From CAVIQK01 sp964613035 (GTDB lineage Bacteria > Bacillota > Clostridia > Christensenellales > DTU072), in NCBI GenBank assembly GCA_964613035.1, contig CAZTFQ010000001.1:62001-126000 (forward strand): 64,000 bases of DNA. Direction: 5' to 3'. The notes under the pieces are model-generated. The model ran no database searches. It was not told the origin of the DNA and saw only the letters and a list, made by a program, of their open reading frames with translations. The position numbers and the translations under genes were made by a program. Below, piece by piece: positions 22,813 to 30,780 of this stretch. Numbering within the stretch: the stretch's first letter is position 1; each line of letters starts with the position of its first letter.

Positions 22813-24704
22813 AAGTAGCTCTTATAGGCAACCCCAACAGCGGCAAGTCAACGTTATTCAACATTCTTACGGGGCTTAATCAGAGAGTGGGAAACTTCAC
22901 AGGCGTGACGATAGCGAGGAAGGAGGGACGATTAAAAGGCAGCCCGTCCGTTACCGTAATCGACTTACCCGGCGTATATTCGCTCAATGCCTATTCTCCG
23001 GAAGAGAGGATATCTACGACGTATCTTGCCTCCGAGCGCCCCGATCTCGTAGTGGACGTTATAGATTCCACCGACCTGAAAAAAGCATTGCCGCTGGTTA
23101 AAGAATTGCTCGCGACGGGGCTTAACGTCTTGTTGGCGCTCAATATGTCCGACGAACTGAAATCCGCAGGAATAACGATAGATCCCTCAGCACTTTCGCT
23201 CGCCCTGGGAGCCCCTGCGGTGATGATATCGGCAAAACGAAAAACGGGCATTAAGGCTCTCATAAGCGCAATAACGGAAGCCCAAAGTCAAACATATCGG
23301 ACGTTGAAGACTTCGTCATTGACTATAGACGAAATCTACGATAAGTGTTGTAAGGCGTCAAAAACGAAAAGGAGCATTACCGAAAAAATAGACTCTGTCG
23401 TACTCAATCGATATCTCGCGATACCTGTTTTCATTTTAATAATGCTGGGAGTGTTTTATCTGTCGATAGAGGCTACCGGGGCGCTTAACGAGTATTGTTC
23501 CGAGGCTCTTACCGTTACTCTTCCGACTAAAGCGTACGAGTCCTTGATCGGCTTCGGCGTCGGTAACGTATTGTCGGAACTACTCTCCTACGGAGTGCTA
23601 AAAGGCGTCGGAACGGTGCTGGGGTTTTTGCCGTCGCTAATAGTGCTGTATGTCCTGACCGCGATTTTGGAAGATAGCGGATATATGTCCAGAGCCGCCG
23701 TGATAGCGGACGGATTGTTGAAGAAGATAGGTCTGTCGGGAAGAGCATTCGTCCCACTCATAACGGGATGCGGCTGTACCGTCCCCGCATTAACCGCGTC
23801 TAGAATTGTAGAAGACGAAGACGAAAGAATCCTGACGATGACGCTAGCGCCCTTCGTACCGTGCTCGGCTAAGCTTCCGGTGTTTTCTCTCGTAGTCGGC
23901 TCCGTTACGGGCGGTGGTGCCCTCGGAGTACTTTTCGTGTACGTTATGAGCGTAGTCGCCGTGGTTCTTACGGGGCTGTTGGTAAAAGTCTGGAAGTCGA
24001 CCGATGACGAGAAGGTCTTCGTGTTAGAGCTGCCTAAATATCGTCTTCCGTCTCTTGAGAGTCTAATAAAAGATGTTTTTATTAAAGTAAAAGACTTCCT
24101 CTTAAGAGCGGGTAGCGTTATTCTCCTGACGTCCGTCGCGGTGTGGTTTTTGTCGTCGTACGACTTCGGATTGAATCGCGTCGACGCCACAGAGAGCATA
24201 CTCTATGTCGCGGGGGATTTTATTTCGCCGATGCTTATTCCCATCGGCATAACTCGTCCGGAATTTTCCATAGCGTTTTTGACGGGGATATTCGCTAAAG
24301 AAAACGTCGCCGCGACTCTAGGACTGTTGGCGGAGGGGAATATAGAATCGTATCTGTCGGGGATGATTAGCCTGCCGTCCGCCTATGCGTACGTGACGTT
24401 GGTGCTTCTCTTCCCGCCGTGCGCGTCGGCATTGAGCGTTATGCGGAAGGAGCTGGGGAGTTTTTCTACGTTTATAAAAGTCGTCGTGTTGGAGACGACG
24501 GTTGCGTACGCTCTCTCGATGTCGGTCTATGCCGTTTTTATGCTGTTCACTTTATACAGAACTTTAGCCGTCACGATTTTCCTTTCTCTCGGTTTTGCGG
24601 CGGTCTGTCTTATGGCGATACGTTATATAAGGAAACGCCCTTGCGCCGCGTGCGCGGATAATTGCGTATTGAAAAAGCGTCGTCGCTGTGATAAAATATC
24701 ATAG
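22809..24704 (+). CDS. feoB: Ferrous iron transporter FeoB
   Basis: 631 residues from a TTG start, preceded by GGAGTGGAGA and overlapping the feoA stop. The N-terminal G domain shows G1 GNPNSGKST (residues 7-15), G3 DLPGVYSL and G4 LNMSDELK. Two gate-type membrane blocks follow, including ILEDSGYMSRAAVIADGLLK and LITGCGCTVPALTASR, then IFAKENVAATLGLLAEGN. GTP hydrolysis gates uptake of Fe(II). The protein ends in a short Cys-rich tail (CAACADNC then RRRC), a feature seen in some Firmicute FeoB proteins and possibly iron-binding. It is slightly compact for the family, mainly in the linker after the G domain. Confidence 0.93.
   Translation: MKVALIGNPNSGKSTLFNILTGLNQRVGNFTGVTIARKEGRLKGSPSVTVIDLPGVYSLNAYSPEERISTTYLASERPDLVVDVIDSTDLKKALPLVKELLATGLNVLLALNMSDELKSAGITIDPSALSLALGAPAVMISAKRKTGIKALISAITEAQSQTYRTLKTSSLTIDEIYDKCCKASKTKRSITEKIDSVVLNRYLAIPVFILIMLGVFYLSIEATGALNEYCSEALTVTLPTKAYESLIGFGVGNVLSELLSYGVLKGVGTVLGFLPSLIVLYVLTAILEDSGYMSRAAVIADGLLKKIGLSGRAFVPLITGCGCTVPALTASRIVEDEDERILTMTLAPFVPCSAKLPVFSLVVGSVTGGGALGVLFVYVMSVVAVVLTGLLVKVWKSTDDEKVFVLELPKYRLPSLESLIKDVFIKVKDFLLRAGSVILLTSVAVWFLSSYDFGLNRVDATESILYVAGDFISPMLIPIGITRPEFSIAFLTGIFAKENVAATLGLLAEGNIESYLSGMISLPSAYAYVTLVLLFPPCASALSVMRKELGSFSTFIKVVVLETTVAYALSMSVYAVFMLFTLYRTLAVTIFLSLGFAAVCLMAIRYIRKRPCAACADNCVLKKRRRCDKIS
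24669..24697 (+). promoter_or_regulatory. Promoter of the Ig-like lipoprotein gene (inside feoB 3' end)
   Basis: TTGAAA (24669-24674), 17-nt spacer, TAAAAT (24692-24697). Confidence 0.6.
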
Positions 24705-24733
24705 TAACCATCTCATCGGGCGGAGATATGCTT

Positions 24734-25681
24734 ATGAAAAAGTTTACGATTGCGCTATGTCTTATATTCGCTTTGCTTTCCGTCGGGCTCGTTTCGTGCG
24801 ACGGAGATTTAGTCGATTATTCCGTGACGATAACGGAGTATCCGTACAAAACGGTCTATCTTATGGGCGAAGAATTCGACGGGAGCGGACTAACGATTGC
24901 GGTTAAAAACGAATTGACCGGAAATATAACGGAAATCTCTTTCGGCGACGAAAGACTCTTGGTCGACGGGTACGACAATTTGTCCGCGGGCAAACAAATC
25001 CTCACGATAAACGTCGTCGGAGAAAAGGTTGCCAATCCGGCGTCGTTCGAAATCGAAATAGAGGACGAGTACGCATATTCTTATAAGGAAGAAAACGTAA
25101 AAACGCTCCCCGCGGAGATCGACGTATCGTCCGTGCGTCCGGACGGCGAGAGCGTTGAAGCCGACCGAGCGGAAATATACGTAACGTTTACTCTTGACGA
25201 GGAAGATGCCGAGAGCGACTTTTTCTCTGTTAAGTCGGGAGATAAAACGATAGGAGAAGACGACGTCTATACTCTATATTCGGAGCGTTTCGCAACTGGG
25301 GCGGAAGAATGCCTCGTTACGAAGTATGCTTATAAAGACGGCGCGGCAGTAAAAGTTCCCCTATCCGCGATATTGACTTTTCCCGAGACGTTGGAATTGG
25401 AGTTCAGACGAGGTTTGTACAGATATGAAGAAAACGCTCCCGTATCGGATGCGGAAGTCGTTACTTTAGACGGGTTCTATTATATCCCCGTCGAGTTCGA
25501 TCCCGATACCGATTTGAATATCTGTTACGTCCGTTCGGGAGACGTTCTTTCCATAGAGAAGATTAAGAATTATAACGGAGTAGGTTATGCGGTGGCGATA
25601 GCGTCGAGCATCGTCGAGACGCCGTCCGAGGTTTCGATATATCGTTACGGCAAGAATACGATTACCGCAAATCTCGGTTAA
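24734..25681 (+). CDS. Lipoprotein with bacterial Ig-like (Big_3) domain
   Basis: 315 residues from ATG 24734, which is 9 nt after GGCGGAG; an ATG six bases earlier is too close to that site. Lipobox LVSC gives Cys22. Residues about 30-100 (YPYKTVYLMGEEFDGSGLTI, then GYDNLSAGKQILTINVVGE) match the Big_3 immunoglobulin-like fold. The remaining two thirds is beta-rich without a motif that I recognise. The gene ends tail-to-tail with the DUF4363 gene: the two stop codons overlap in TTAA, with no terminator between. Function unknown; a surface structural or binding role is likely. Confidence 0.7.
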   Translation: MKKFTIALCLIFALLSVGLVSCDGDLVDYSVTITEYPYKTVYLMGEEFDGSGLTIAVKNELTGNITEISFGDERLLVDGYDNLSAGKQILTINVVGEKVANPASFEIEIEDEYAYSYKEENVKTLPAEIDVSSVRPDGESVEADRAEIYVTFTLDEEDAESDFFSVKSGDKTIGEDDVYTLYSERFATGAEECLVTKYAYKDGAAVKVPLSAILTFPETLELEFRRGLYRYEENAPVSDAEVVTLDGFYYIPVEFDPDTDLNICYVRSGDVLSIEKIKNYNGVGYAVAIASSIVETPSEVSIYRYGKNTITANLG

Positions 25682-26046
25682 AAAACGTTGTTGACGCTTA
25701 CGGTGTACATCTCGGGTACCGCTTCAACGACTCTCAAAAGTCGATAGTATTGCGCCTCCGCGCTTTTATAGTCCTCCGCTTCGATTGCGCCGATCAGCTC
25801 TCCGATTACGTAGGTTATCTCGTTGAGGTTGCCGTGAGGCAGTATCGTCTCGAGAGTTTTGTGTTCTTCCTGCCACCAGTTTTCTATAGGTATCATTTCG
25901 TCGAGAGTCAGCTCGGACGGATTTTTTACGGAATTTAACATTTCTTCCAATTCGTCGAAGCTGTCGCCGACGACGATTTCTTCCATTACGCATAATCCCG
26001 TAAGTAAAAGGAAAATAATTACGGTAGCGATCAGTCTGACGTTCAT
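25678..26046 (-). CDS. DUF4363 family protein
   Basis: 122 residues with an N-terminal membrane anchor (about 4-20) and a helical extracytoplasmic domain whose core (IENWWQEEHKTLETILPHGN, then LNEITYVIGELIGAIEAEDY) matches DUF4363. The start overlaps the end of the DUF421 gene by four bases, after GGAGGGAG. DUF421-DUF4363 pairs recur in spore formers; their biochemical role is not established. Confidence 0.75.
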   Translation of the reverse strand: MNVRLIATVIIFLLLTGLCVMEEIVVGDSFDELEEMLNSVKNPSELTLDEMIPIENWWQEEHKTLETILPHGNLNEITYVIGELIGAIEAEDYKSAEAQYYRLLRVVEAVPEMYTVSVNNVF

Positions 26047-26702
26047 ACTCCCTCCAATACTACGTATTTTCCGTTTTTAGGTTGAATGAAAGTCTTGCCG
26101 TCGTATACGGACATCAGAACGACGTCCTTGAGCTTGAAATCGGACTCCTTCAACATTCGGTCGTAGTCTTCTTTGCTACGAGAGGATATTTTTAAGTTTT
26201 CGTTGAGATATTTGCCTTCCACCACTATGGACAAAGGTATACTTTTAGGCTTGTAGGCGTTTTCTTCGGGGAGAATCGATATCGTGCCGTTGTTTTCGAT
26301 AATGACGTAACGTACTTCCGGTATCGTGAAATATTCCGCAGACCGCAGATTTTGCATTAAATCGTTGACGTGGACGTTGAGTTTCTTCAGATTTTTAAGG
26401 TCGATTCCTTGTTCGTTGACGATAATCATCGGCTTACCGTTGACTATTTTTCGGAAGTTGATGAAGTGCGACGACATCTTGGTTATGCAAAAGTGTAGTA
26501 TAAAAACAACCGCTATCGGGACCAGTCCGTACGATATGGGCACGGAAACGTCTTGCATGGGAGTGCACGCCAGCTCTGCTATAACCAGAGTGATGACAAA
26601 TTCGAAAGGCTGAAGCTCGCCTATTTCGCGTTTGCCCATCAGCCGTAGCACCACTACCAAACAAAACAAAATGATTACCGTTCTCAGAATAATTACGAGC
26701 AT
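26043..26702 (-). CDS. DUF421 (YetF-family) membrane protein
   Basis: 219 residues. Three N-terminal membrane segments (about 3-22, 30-50, 56-78) include RLMGKREIGELQPFEFVITL, the DUF421 hallmark, followed by the cytoplasmic beta domain with GKPMIIVNEQGIDLKNLKKL and NLRSAEYFTIPEVRYVIIEN. Members of this family sit in spore or cell membranes, and a related protein with DUF421 raises spore heat resistance in Bacillus. The gene is 21 bp downstream of folT. There is no Shine-Dalgarno sequence; GATAAT lies exactly 6 nt before the ATG. Confidence 0.85.
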   Translation of the reverse strand: MLVIILRTVIILFCLVVVLRLMGKREIGELQPFEFVITLVIAELACTPMQDVSVPISYGLVPIAVVFILHFCITKMSSHFINFRKIVNGKPMIIVNEQGIDLKNLKKLNVHVNDLMQNLRSAEYFTIPEVRYVIIENNGTISILPEENAYKPKSIPLSIVVEGKYLNENLKISSRSKEDYDRMLKESDFKLKDVVLMSVYDGKTFIQPKNGKYVVLEGV

Positions 26703-26723
26703 AACGGTATTATCGTCGAAAAC

Positions 26724-27293
26724 TTATTTTTTATTCGCGAGGAGTCGGATTTTTTTGATGATGGGGATGATAATCATCGTCAATATCAGGTTGAGCGCCC
26801 ATACTCCGGTCTGCGTTGCCAGTCTGTATGCCACGTATGCGAAGAAGGAATCGTATCTCTCGTTGAAACCCGACAGCAGGTACAACCCCGCCGTATTGAC
26901 GAAGGTCGTGCAGACTACGTACACCGTTATATAGGATATAAGGCAATGGATATAGGGGATGATCGGATAATCTTTTCGGGGGCTTACGTATCGTACAAGA
27001 CCGGGGATGACGCCTATAAGACACGACGAGAGAAGTATTATAGGATTGGGGGCGAATCCGTTGATGAAGCACCCTATAAGATCCGCGCCGCCTCCGACCA
27101 GTCCTCCCCCGAAAGGACCCAGTATGTATCCCGCGAGGAAACATATCGTGTACGTCATCGTCAGCTTTTGAGTGCCGAGCCTCGACGAAAAGGCTCCTAC
27201 GGCTACGTTGATTGCGAGGAAGGTCGCCGTGAGCGCGATTTGCTTGGTTGTCAAGCCTTTTTTCTTGACGTCTTCGTTAATAGACTTTTTCAT
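26724..27293 (-). CDS. folT: Folate-type ECF transporter S component
   Basis: 189 residues with about six membrane segments. The sequence begins with a basic tail, then TTKQIALTATFLAINVAVGA, LTMTYTICFLAGYILGPFGG and GGGADLIGCFINGFAPNPII, which is the FolT-like branch of ECF S components. It would capture folates and hand them to the ECF energising module (not in this window). The 5' leader contains a tetrahydrofolate riboswitch and a hairpin covering the GGAGG ribosome site, which agrees with the substrate call. Confidence 0.88.
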   Translation of the reverse strand: MKKSINEDVKKKGLTTKQIALTATFLAINVAVGAFSSRLGTQKLTMTYTICFLAGYILGPFGGGLVGGGADLIGCFINGFAPNPIILLSSCLIGVIPGLVRYVSPRKDYPIIPYIHCLISYITVYVVCTTFVNTAGLYLLSGFNERYDSFFAYVAYRLATQTGVWALNLILTMIIIPIIKKIRLLANKK

Positions 27294-27303
27294 TAAAAAA
27301 CCT

Positions 27304-27320
27304 CCTTTTAAGAGGTCCGA
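27304..27320 (-). promoter_or_regulatory. Hairpin sequestering the folT ribosome binding site
   Basis: On the minus strand ACCTC, seven bases, then GAGGT, where GGAGG is the Shine-Dalgarno sequence of folT. It would hide the ribosome site in one riboswitch state. Confidence 0.55.
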
Positions 27321-27334
27321 AAAAATACTTTTGT

Positions 27335-27443
27335 AATTTTAGCGGACGCGATAAGAAACCGCGGACCGAGCCTTTCGTCCGCGGACAACATCCCATTCCG
27401 CGGCACTACAAGATAATTCTTACGCTTCTTATCTACTCTATGT
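27335..27443 (-). promoter_or_regulatory. Tetrahydrofolate (THF) riboswitch
   Basis: The folT leader carries the THF riboswitch landmarks in order: GAGTAG at the 5' end, a P2 stem GATAAGAA paired with TTCTTATC, the P3 arm CCGCGG/CCGCGG, and the hallmark internal sequence GAATGGGATGT within P3, ending in GCGTCCGCT. These match the published folT-type THF riboswitch consensus, which binds reduced folates and turns the gene off. The P1 stem is short. Expression appears to be controlled at translation through the ribosome-site hairpin. Confidence 0.88.
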
Positions 27444-27447
27444 CGAC

Positions 27448-27479
27448 AGTATACATTATTACTTGACCGTCGGTCAAGA
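27448..27479 (-). promoter_or_regulatory. folT promoter with palindrome over the -35 box
   Basis: TTGACC (27477 to 27472), 18-nt spacer, TATACT (27453 to 27448). The -35 box lies inside a perfect inverted repeat CTTGACCG-T-CGGTCAAG (27463-27479), which also covers the stop codon of the upstream flippase gene. It could be an operator. Confidence 0.6.
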
Positions 27480-28976
27480 CTCCCGACGAGATTTTTTTCT
27501 TACGTAGAGAGCTTTTACGTCGACGAGAGAAAATGCCGTACAGAATGCCGCGTATAATATAACCGCCGCGGCTCCCGCCGGGATTATCGCCGCACTGCCT
27601 ATATAAGGAGAGAAAACTTTGTTGACGGAGAATGCCAAAAAGGAGGTCGGAATAACGAAACTCAGCACGCATGCCAGCGTCCTCATATAGTCGGGAGTGT
27701 ATCCGGTCTTTTTATGAAGAGCGGCACTGCCGACCGCGACCGATATGAGAGAAGACGCCATGGAAGCGACCGCTACGGAATATTCGCGTATCAAGGGAGT
27801 CAGTCCGATTATTATTCCGAAGCTAGCCGCCGTCGAGGATAAAAAGACCGCAAGAGACGCCTTTTCCAGACCTACGGAATTGAGAGAGGAAGATATGAGG
27901 GAAGATATTCCCGCAGGCAACATCGACAGCGCGGCGACCATAAGATAACACCCCGACAGACTGTCGTCGAATAAAAATTTCGTCAGCGCGCTCCCTGCTC
28001 CGGAATATACCGCAACGAACATCCCCGATATAATTATAGCGAAACATATAGCTTTGTTTAGGTTACCGTTAAGTTTAGTATTGTTACCCAAAACGCCGTT
28101 CTCGCTCATTTCGGGAATAAGCACGACCGCTATCGAAGAGATGATTGCGTTGGGTGCGAAAAGTAGCGGATTTGCCATTCCCGTTATGCGACCGAACTGT
28201 GCGGTGGCTTCGCTCCCGTTCATTCCCGACTTGATCAAAGATACGGGCAGTATCACCGACATCAGCGTCCCCGACAGTCCCGACATAAGTCGTACGGCGG
28301 TGAGAGGAAGAGACGGCAAAAATATTTCCTTGAATCCTCTCGGTCGCTTAGGCAGACCGTGCTTGCAGACGAACAATACCGTCAGTATTACAGCTACGGC
28401 AATGTCGGATATCGTGAATGCGACCGCTATGGCGATGCGGTTTTCCAGATAAAAGAATACGTTGCATACCAACAGCGCCGTGAATATTATTCTCAGCACT
28501 TCTTCCACGGTCTCAGTTACGGAGAAGTAGGCAAACTCCTTTTTTCCCCAGAAGTAAGAGCGGATGATCGAATATATCGTCGTGGACACGACGGCGGGAG
28601 TCATTATAACGAATAACGACAAAGCTCTTTCGTCGCCGAAGAGGAACGACAGCTTGTCCCCGAGAAGCAGACACGCTATAGCCGTGGTCACGGAAAAAAG
28701 AACCCCCAGCACGAGCGCGGCGGAGACCAGCCCGCCCGAGCGACCGGTCCCGAGAGCGTTGTCTTCGGCTACACGTCTGGACAATACTTGCGGTATCCCC
28801 GAGCATCCGATCGAGGCGAAGAGATAGAATACGGACACGGCTATCTGATACAGACCGATGACCTCCGCGCCCACTTTTCTCGACAAAAATATTTTGAATA
28901 AAAAGGACAGCAGTCTGGTGAATACGGAAAACAACGTGACCGTTCCGACGGCTTTTATGAGACCGGATGTTTTCAT
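27474..28976 (-). CDS. SpoVB-like polysaccharide/lipid flippase (MOP superfamily)
   Basis: 500 residues with about 14 membrane segments. The N-terminus AVGTVTLFSVFTRLLSFLFK, FLSRKVGAEVIGLYQIAVSV and GCSGIPQVLSRRVAEDNALG match the SpoVB/oligosaccharide-flippase branch of the MOP superfamily. SpoVB-type proteins are thought to flip lipid-linked precursors needed for spore cortex, though general wall or polysaccharide flippases look similar. ATG 28976 has no ribosome site and lies 6 nt after TAAAAT (28988 to 28983), though the -35 is poor. The gene is divergent from RNase J. Confidence 0.8.
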   Translation of the reverse strand: MKTSGLIKAVGTVTLFSVFTRLLSFLFKIFLSRKVGAEVIGLYQIAVSVFYLFASIGCSGIPQVLSRRVAEDNALGTGRSGGLVSAALVLGVLFSVTTAIACLLLGDKLSFLFGDERALSLFVIMTPAVVSTTIYSIIRSYFWGKKEFAYFSVTETVEEVLRIIFTALLVCNVFFYLENRIAIAVAFTISDIAVAVILTVLFVCKHGLPKRPRGFKEIFLPSLPLTAVRLMSGLSGTLMSVILPVSLIKSGMNGSEATAQFGRITGMANPLLFAPNAIISSIAVVLIPEMSENGVLGNNTKLNGNLNKAICFAIIISGMFVAVYSGAGSALTKFLFDDSLSGCYLMVAALSMLPAGISSLISSSLNSVGLEKASLAVFLSSTAASFGIIIGLTPLIREYSVAVASMASSLISVAVGSAALHKKTGYTPDYMRTLACVLSFVIPTSFLAFSVNKVFSPYIGSAAIIPAGAAAVILYAAFCTAFSLVDVKALYVRKKSRRES

Positions 28977-29011
28977 AAGATAATTTTATTTGCCGTCGAG
29001 CCCTTTTAGAC

Positions 29012-29040
29012 TTGTAAAATAGACCGATAACGAGTATAAT
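29012..29040 (+). promoter_or_regulatory. Promoter of the RNase J gene
   Basis: TTGTAA (29012-29017), 17-nt spacer, TATAAT (29035-29040). The 55-nt leader contains a GGGACG/CGTTCC hairpin (about 29069-29085) and AGAGGA before ATG 29103. Confidence 0.7.
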
Positions 29041-29102
29041 TAAAGTCGAATAAGTATATACGGCATCGGGACGAGGCTCGTTCCGACCGCGGCAAGAGGA
29101 TT

Positions 29103-30776
29103 ATGGCTAAACAAAAAATAAACAAAACGTTAAAAATAGTTTTTTTAGGCGGCGTAACGGAAATAGGCAAGAATATGACCGCCGTAGAATACAACGACGA
29201 CATCGTCGTCATCGACGCGGGACTCGCTTTTCCCAATGCGGACGAGTTTCCGGGGATAGAATACGTCATTCCCGACTATTCTTATCTAAAAGAGCGCGCT
29301 AAGAAAATCAAGGGCGTGGTCTTTACTCACGGTCACGAAGACCATATCGGCGCGACTCCGTATTTTCTCAAGGACGTCAAGGTGCCCGCGTACGGCTCGG
29401 CTTTTACTATAGCGCTCATAGAGCATAAACTCACCGAGGCGAAAGTCAAAGCGGACCTCAACGTGGTGTCGGCAGGGGATAAAATCAGACTGGGTTGCTT
29501 CGAGGTGGAGTTCATCCAGATAACTCACTCCATAGCGGGAGCGTTTGCCCTTAAAATTACCACTCCTCAAGGCGTAATTTTCCACACGGGAGACTTCAAA
29601 ATAGATCATACGCCCGTAGACGGCAGAATGCCAGACTTGTCCGCTATAGCCAAAATAGGCTCCGAGGGGGTCGATATTCTGATGTGCGATTCCACCAACG
29701 TGGAAAAGCACGGTTATGCGATGTCCGAGTCCAGAGTGGGAGAAAAACTCGACGAAGTCTTTTCGAGTAACGTCGGCAGAAGAATAATAATAGCGACTTT
29801 CGCTTCCAACGTTCATCGTATCCAGCAGATACTTAACTGCGCCTATAAGTACGGCAGACGAGTGACCTTCGCCGGTAGGTCTATGGAAAATTACGTCTCC
29901 ATAGCGCAGCGCATCGGAGAACTTTTCATCCCCAGAGACATAGTCGTCCCTATAGAGAAGTCGGGCGGAATTCCTTACGATAAAATATGCGTCGTTTCCA
30001 CCGGTACTCAGGGCGAAGAAATGTCCGCTCTCACGCGTATGGCGGACGGATCGTATAAGAGAGTCAAGATAGGAGAAAAGGACACCGTCGTGTTTTCATC
30101 CTCCCCCATCCCCGGTAACGAAAAGCCCATTTACGACGTTATCAACAGACTCTCCAAGCTGGGCGCCAGAGTGTATTACAACACGATGTCGGACATCCAC
30201 GCTTCCGGACACGCCTGCAGGGAAGAACTCAAATTGATTCATTCTCTCGTCAAACCTCGCTACTTCATCCCCGTCCACGGTGAGTATCGTCACCTCGCCA
30301 TGCATAAGGCGCTGGCGGAAAAAATCGGTATGAATCCGTCCAATATCCTTATCCCGGATCTGGGCAACGTTATAGAACTGGACAAGAGAAGAGGTTTAAG
30401 ATACGGTCCGTCGATAGAAGTCGGGAAAATCCTTATGGACGGCAACGTTATGGGCGTGGTGGACGACGTCGTGCTGGAAGAACGTAAAAAACTTTCGCAA
30501 GACGGCATCGTTATAGCTCACGTCACCTTCGAGAAAATAAGACGCGGACAATTTTCCGCGGATATCGATTTTACCGTCAAGGGTATGCCCAATACGGAGA
30601 CGATAGAAAAACTTCTGTACAAAGAGACAGTTGCTCTCGTCAATCAAGCCGAGTGGCAGGACGCCGAAGACGAAAAACAGCGCGCGGAGCTTGGCAAACT
30701 CATCAGACGCCTTCTTCAAAACAAGCTCGACAAGCGACCTATGATTATACCGATAATCGATCGGATTAAGGAATAG
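29103..30776 (+). CDS. rnjA: Ribonuclease J
   Basis: 557 residues, normal length. The metallo-beta-lactamase motif THGHEDHIG (His76, His78, Asp80, His81) follows GGVTEIGKNMTAVEYND and VIDAGLAFPNADEFPGIEYV, all characteristic of RNase J. The beta-CASP region has TFASNVHRIQQIL and CVSTGTQGEEMSAL, and HASGHACREELKLIHSLVKP then FIPVHGEYRHL complete the zinc site. RNase J has endonuclease and 5'-to-3' exonuclease activity in mRNA turnover and rRNA maturation. The C-terminal domain is present. The glycosyltransferase gene follows by 4 bp. Confidence 0.96.
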   Translation: MAKQKINKTLKIVFLGGVTEIGKNMTAVEYNDDIVVIDAGLAFPNADEFPGIEYVIPDYSYLKERAKKIKGVVFTHGHEDHIGATPYFLKDVKVPAYGSAFTIALIEHKLTEAKVKADLNVVSAGDKIRLGCFEVEFIQITHSIAGAFALKITTPQGVIFHTGDFKIDHTPVDGRMPDLSAIAKIGSEGVDILMCDSTNVEKHGYAMSESRVGEKLDEVFSSNVGRRIIIATFASNVHRIQQILNCAYKYGRRVTFAGRSMENYVSIAQRIGELFIPRDIVVPIEKSGGIPYDKICVVSTGTQGEEMSALTRMADGSYKRVKIGEKDTVVFSSSPIPGNEKPIYDVINRLSKLGARVYYNTMSDIHASGHACREELKLIHSLVKPRYFIPVHGEYRHLAMHKALAEKIGMNPSNILIPDLGNVIELDKRRGLRYGPSIEVGKILMDGNVMGVVDDVVLEERKKLSQDGIVIAHVTFEKIRRGQFSADIDFTVKGMPNTETIEKLLYKETVALVNQAEWQDAEDEKQRAELGKLIRRLLQNKLDKRPMIIPIIDRIKE

Positions 30777-30780
30777 TGCG

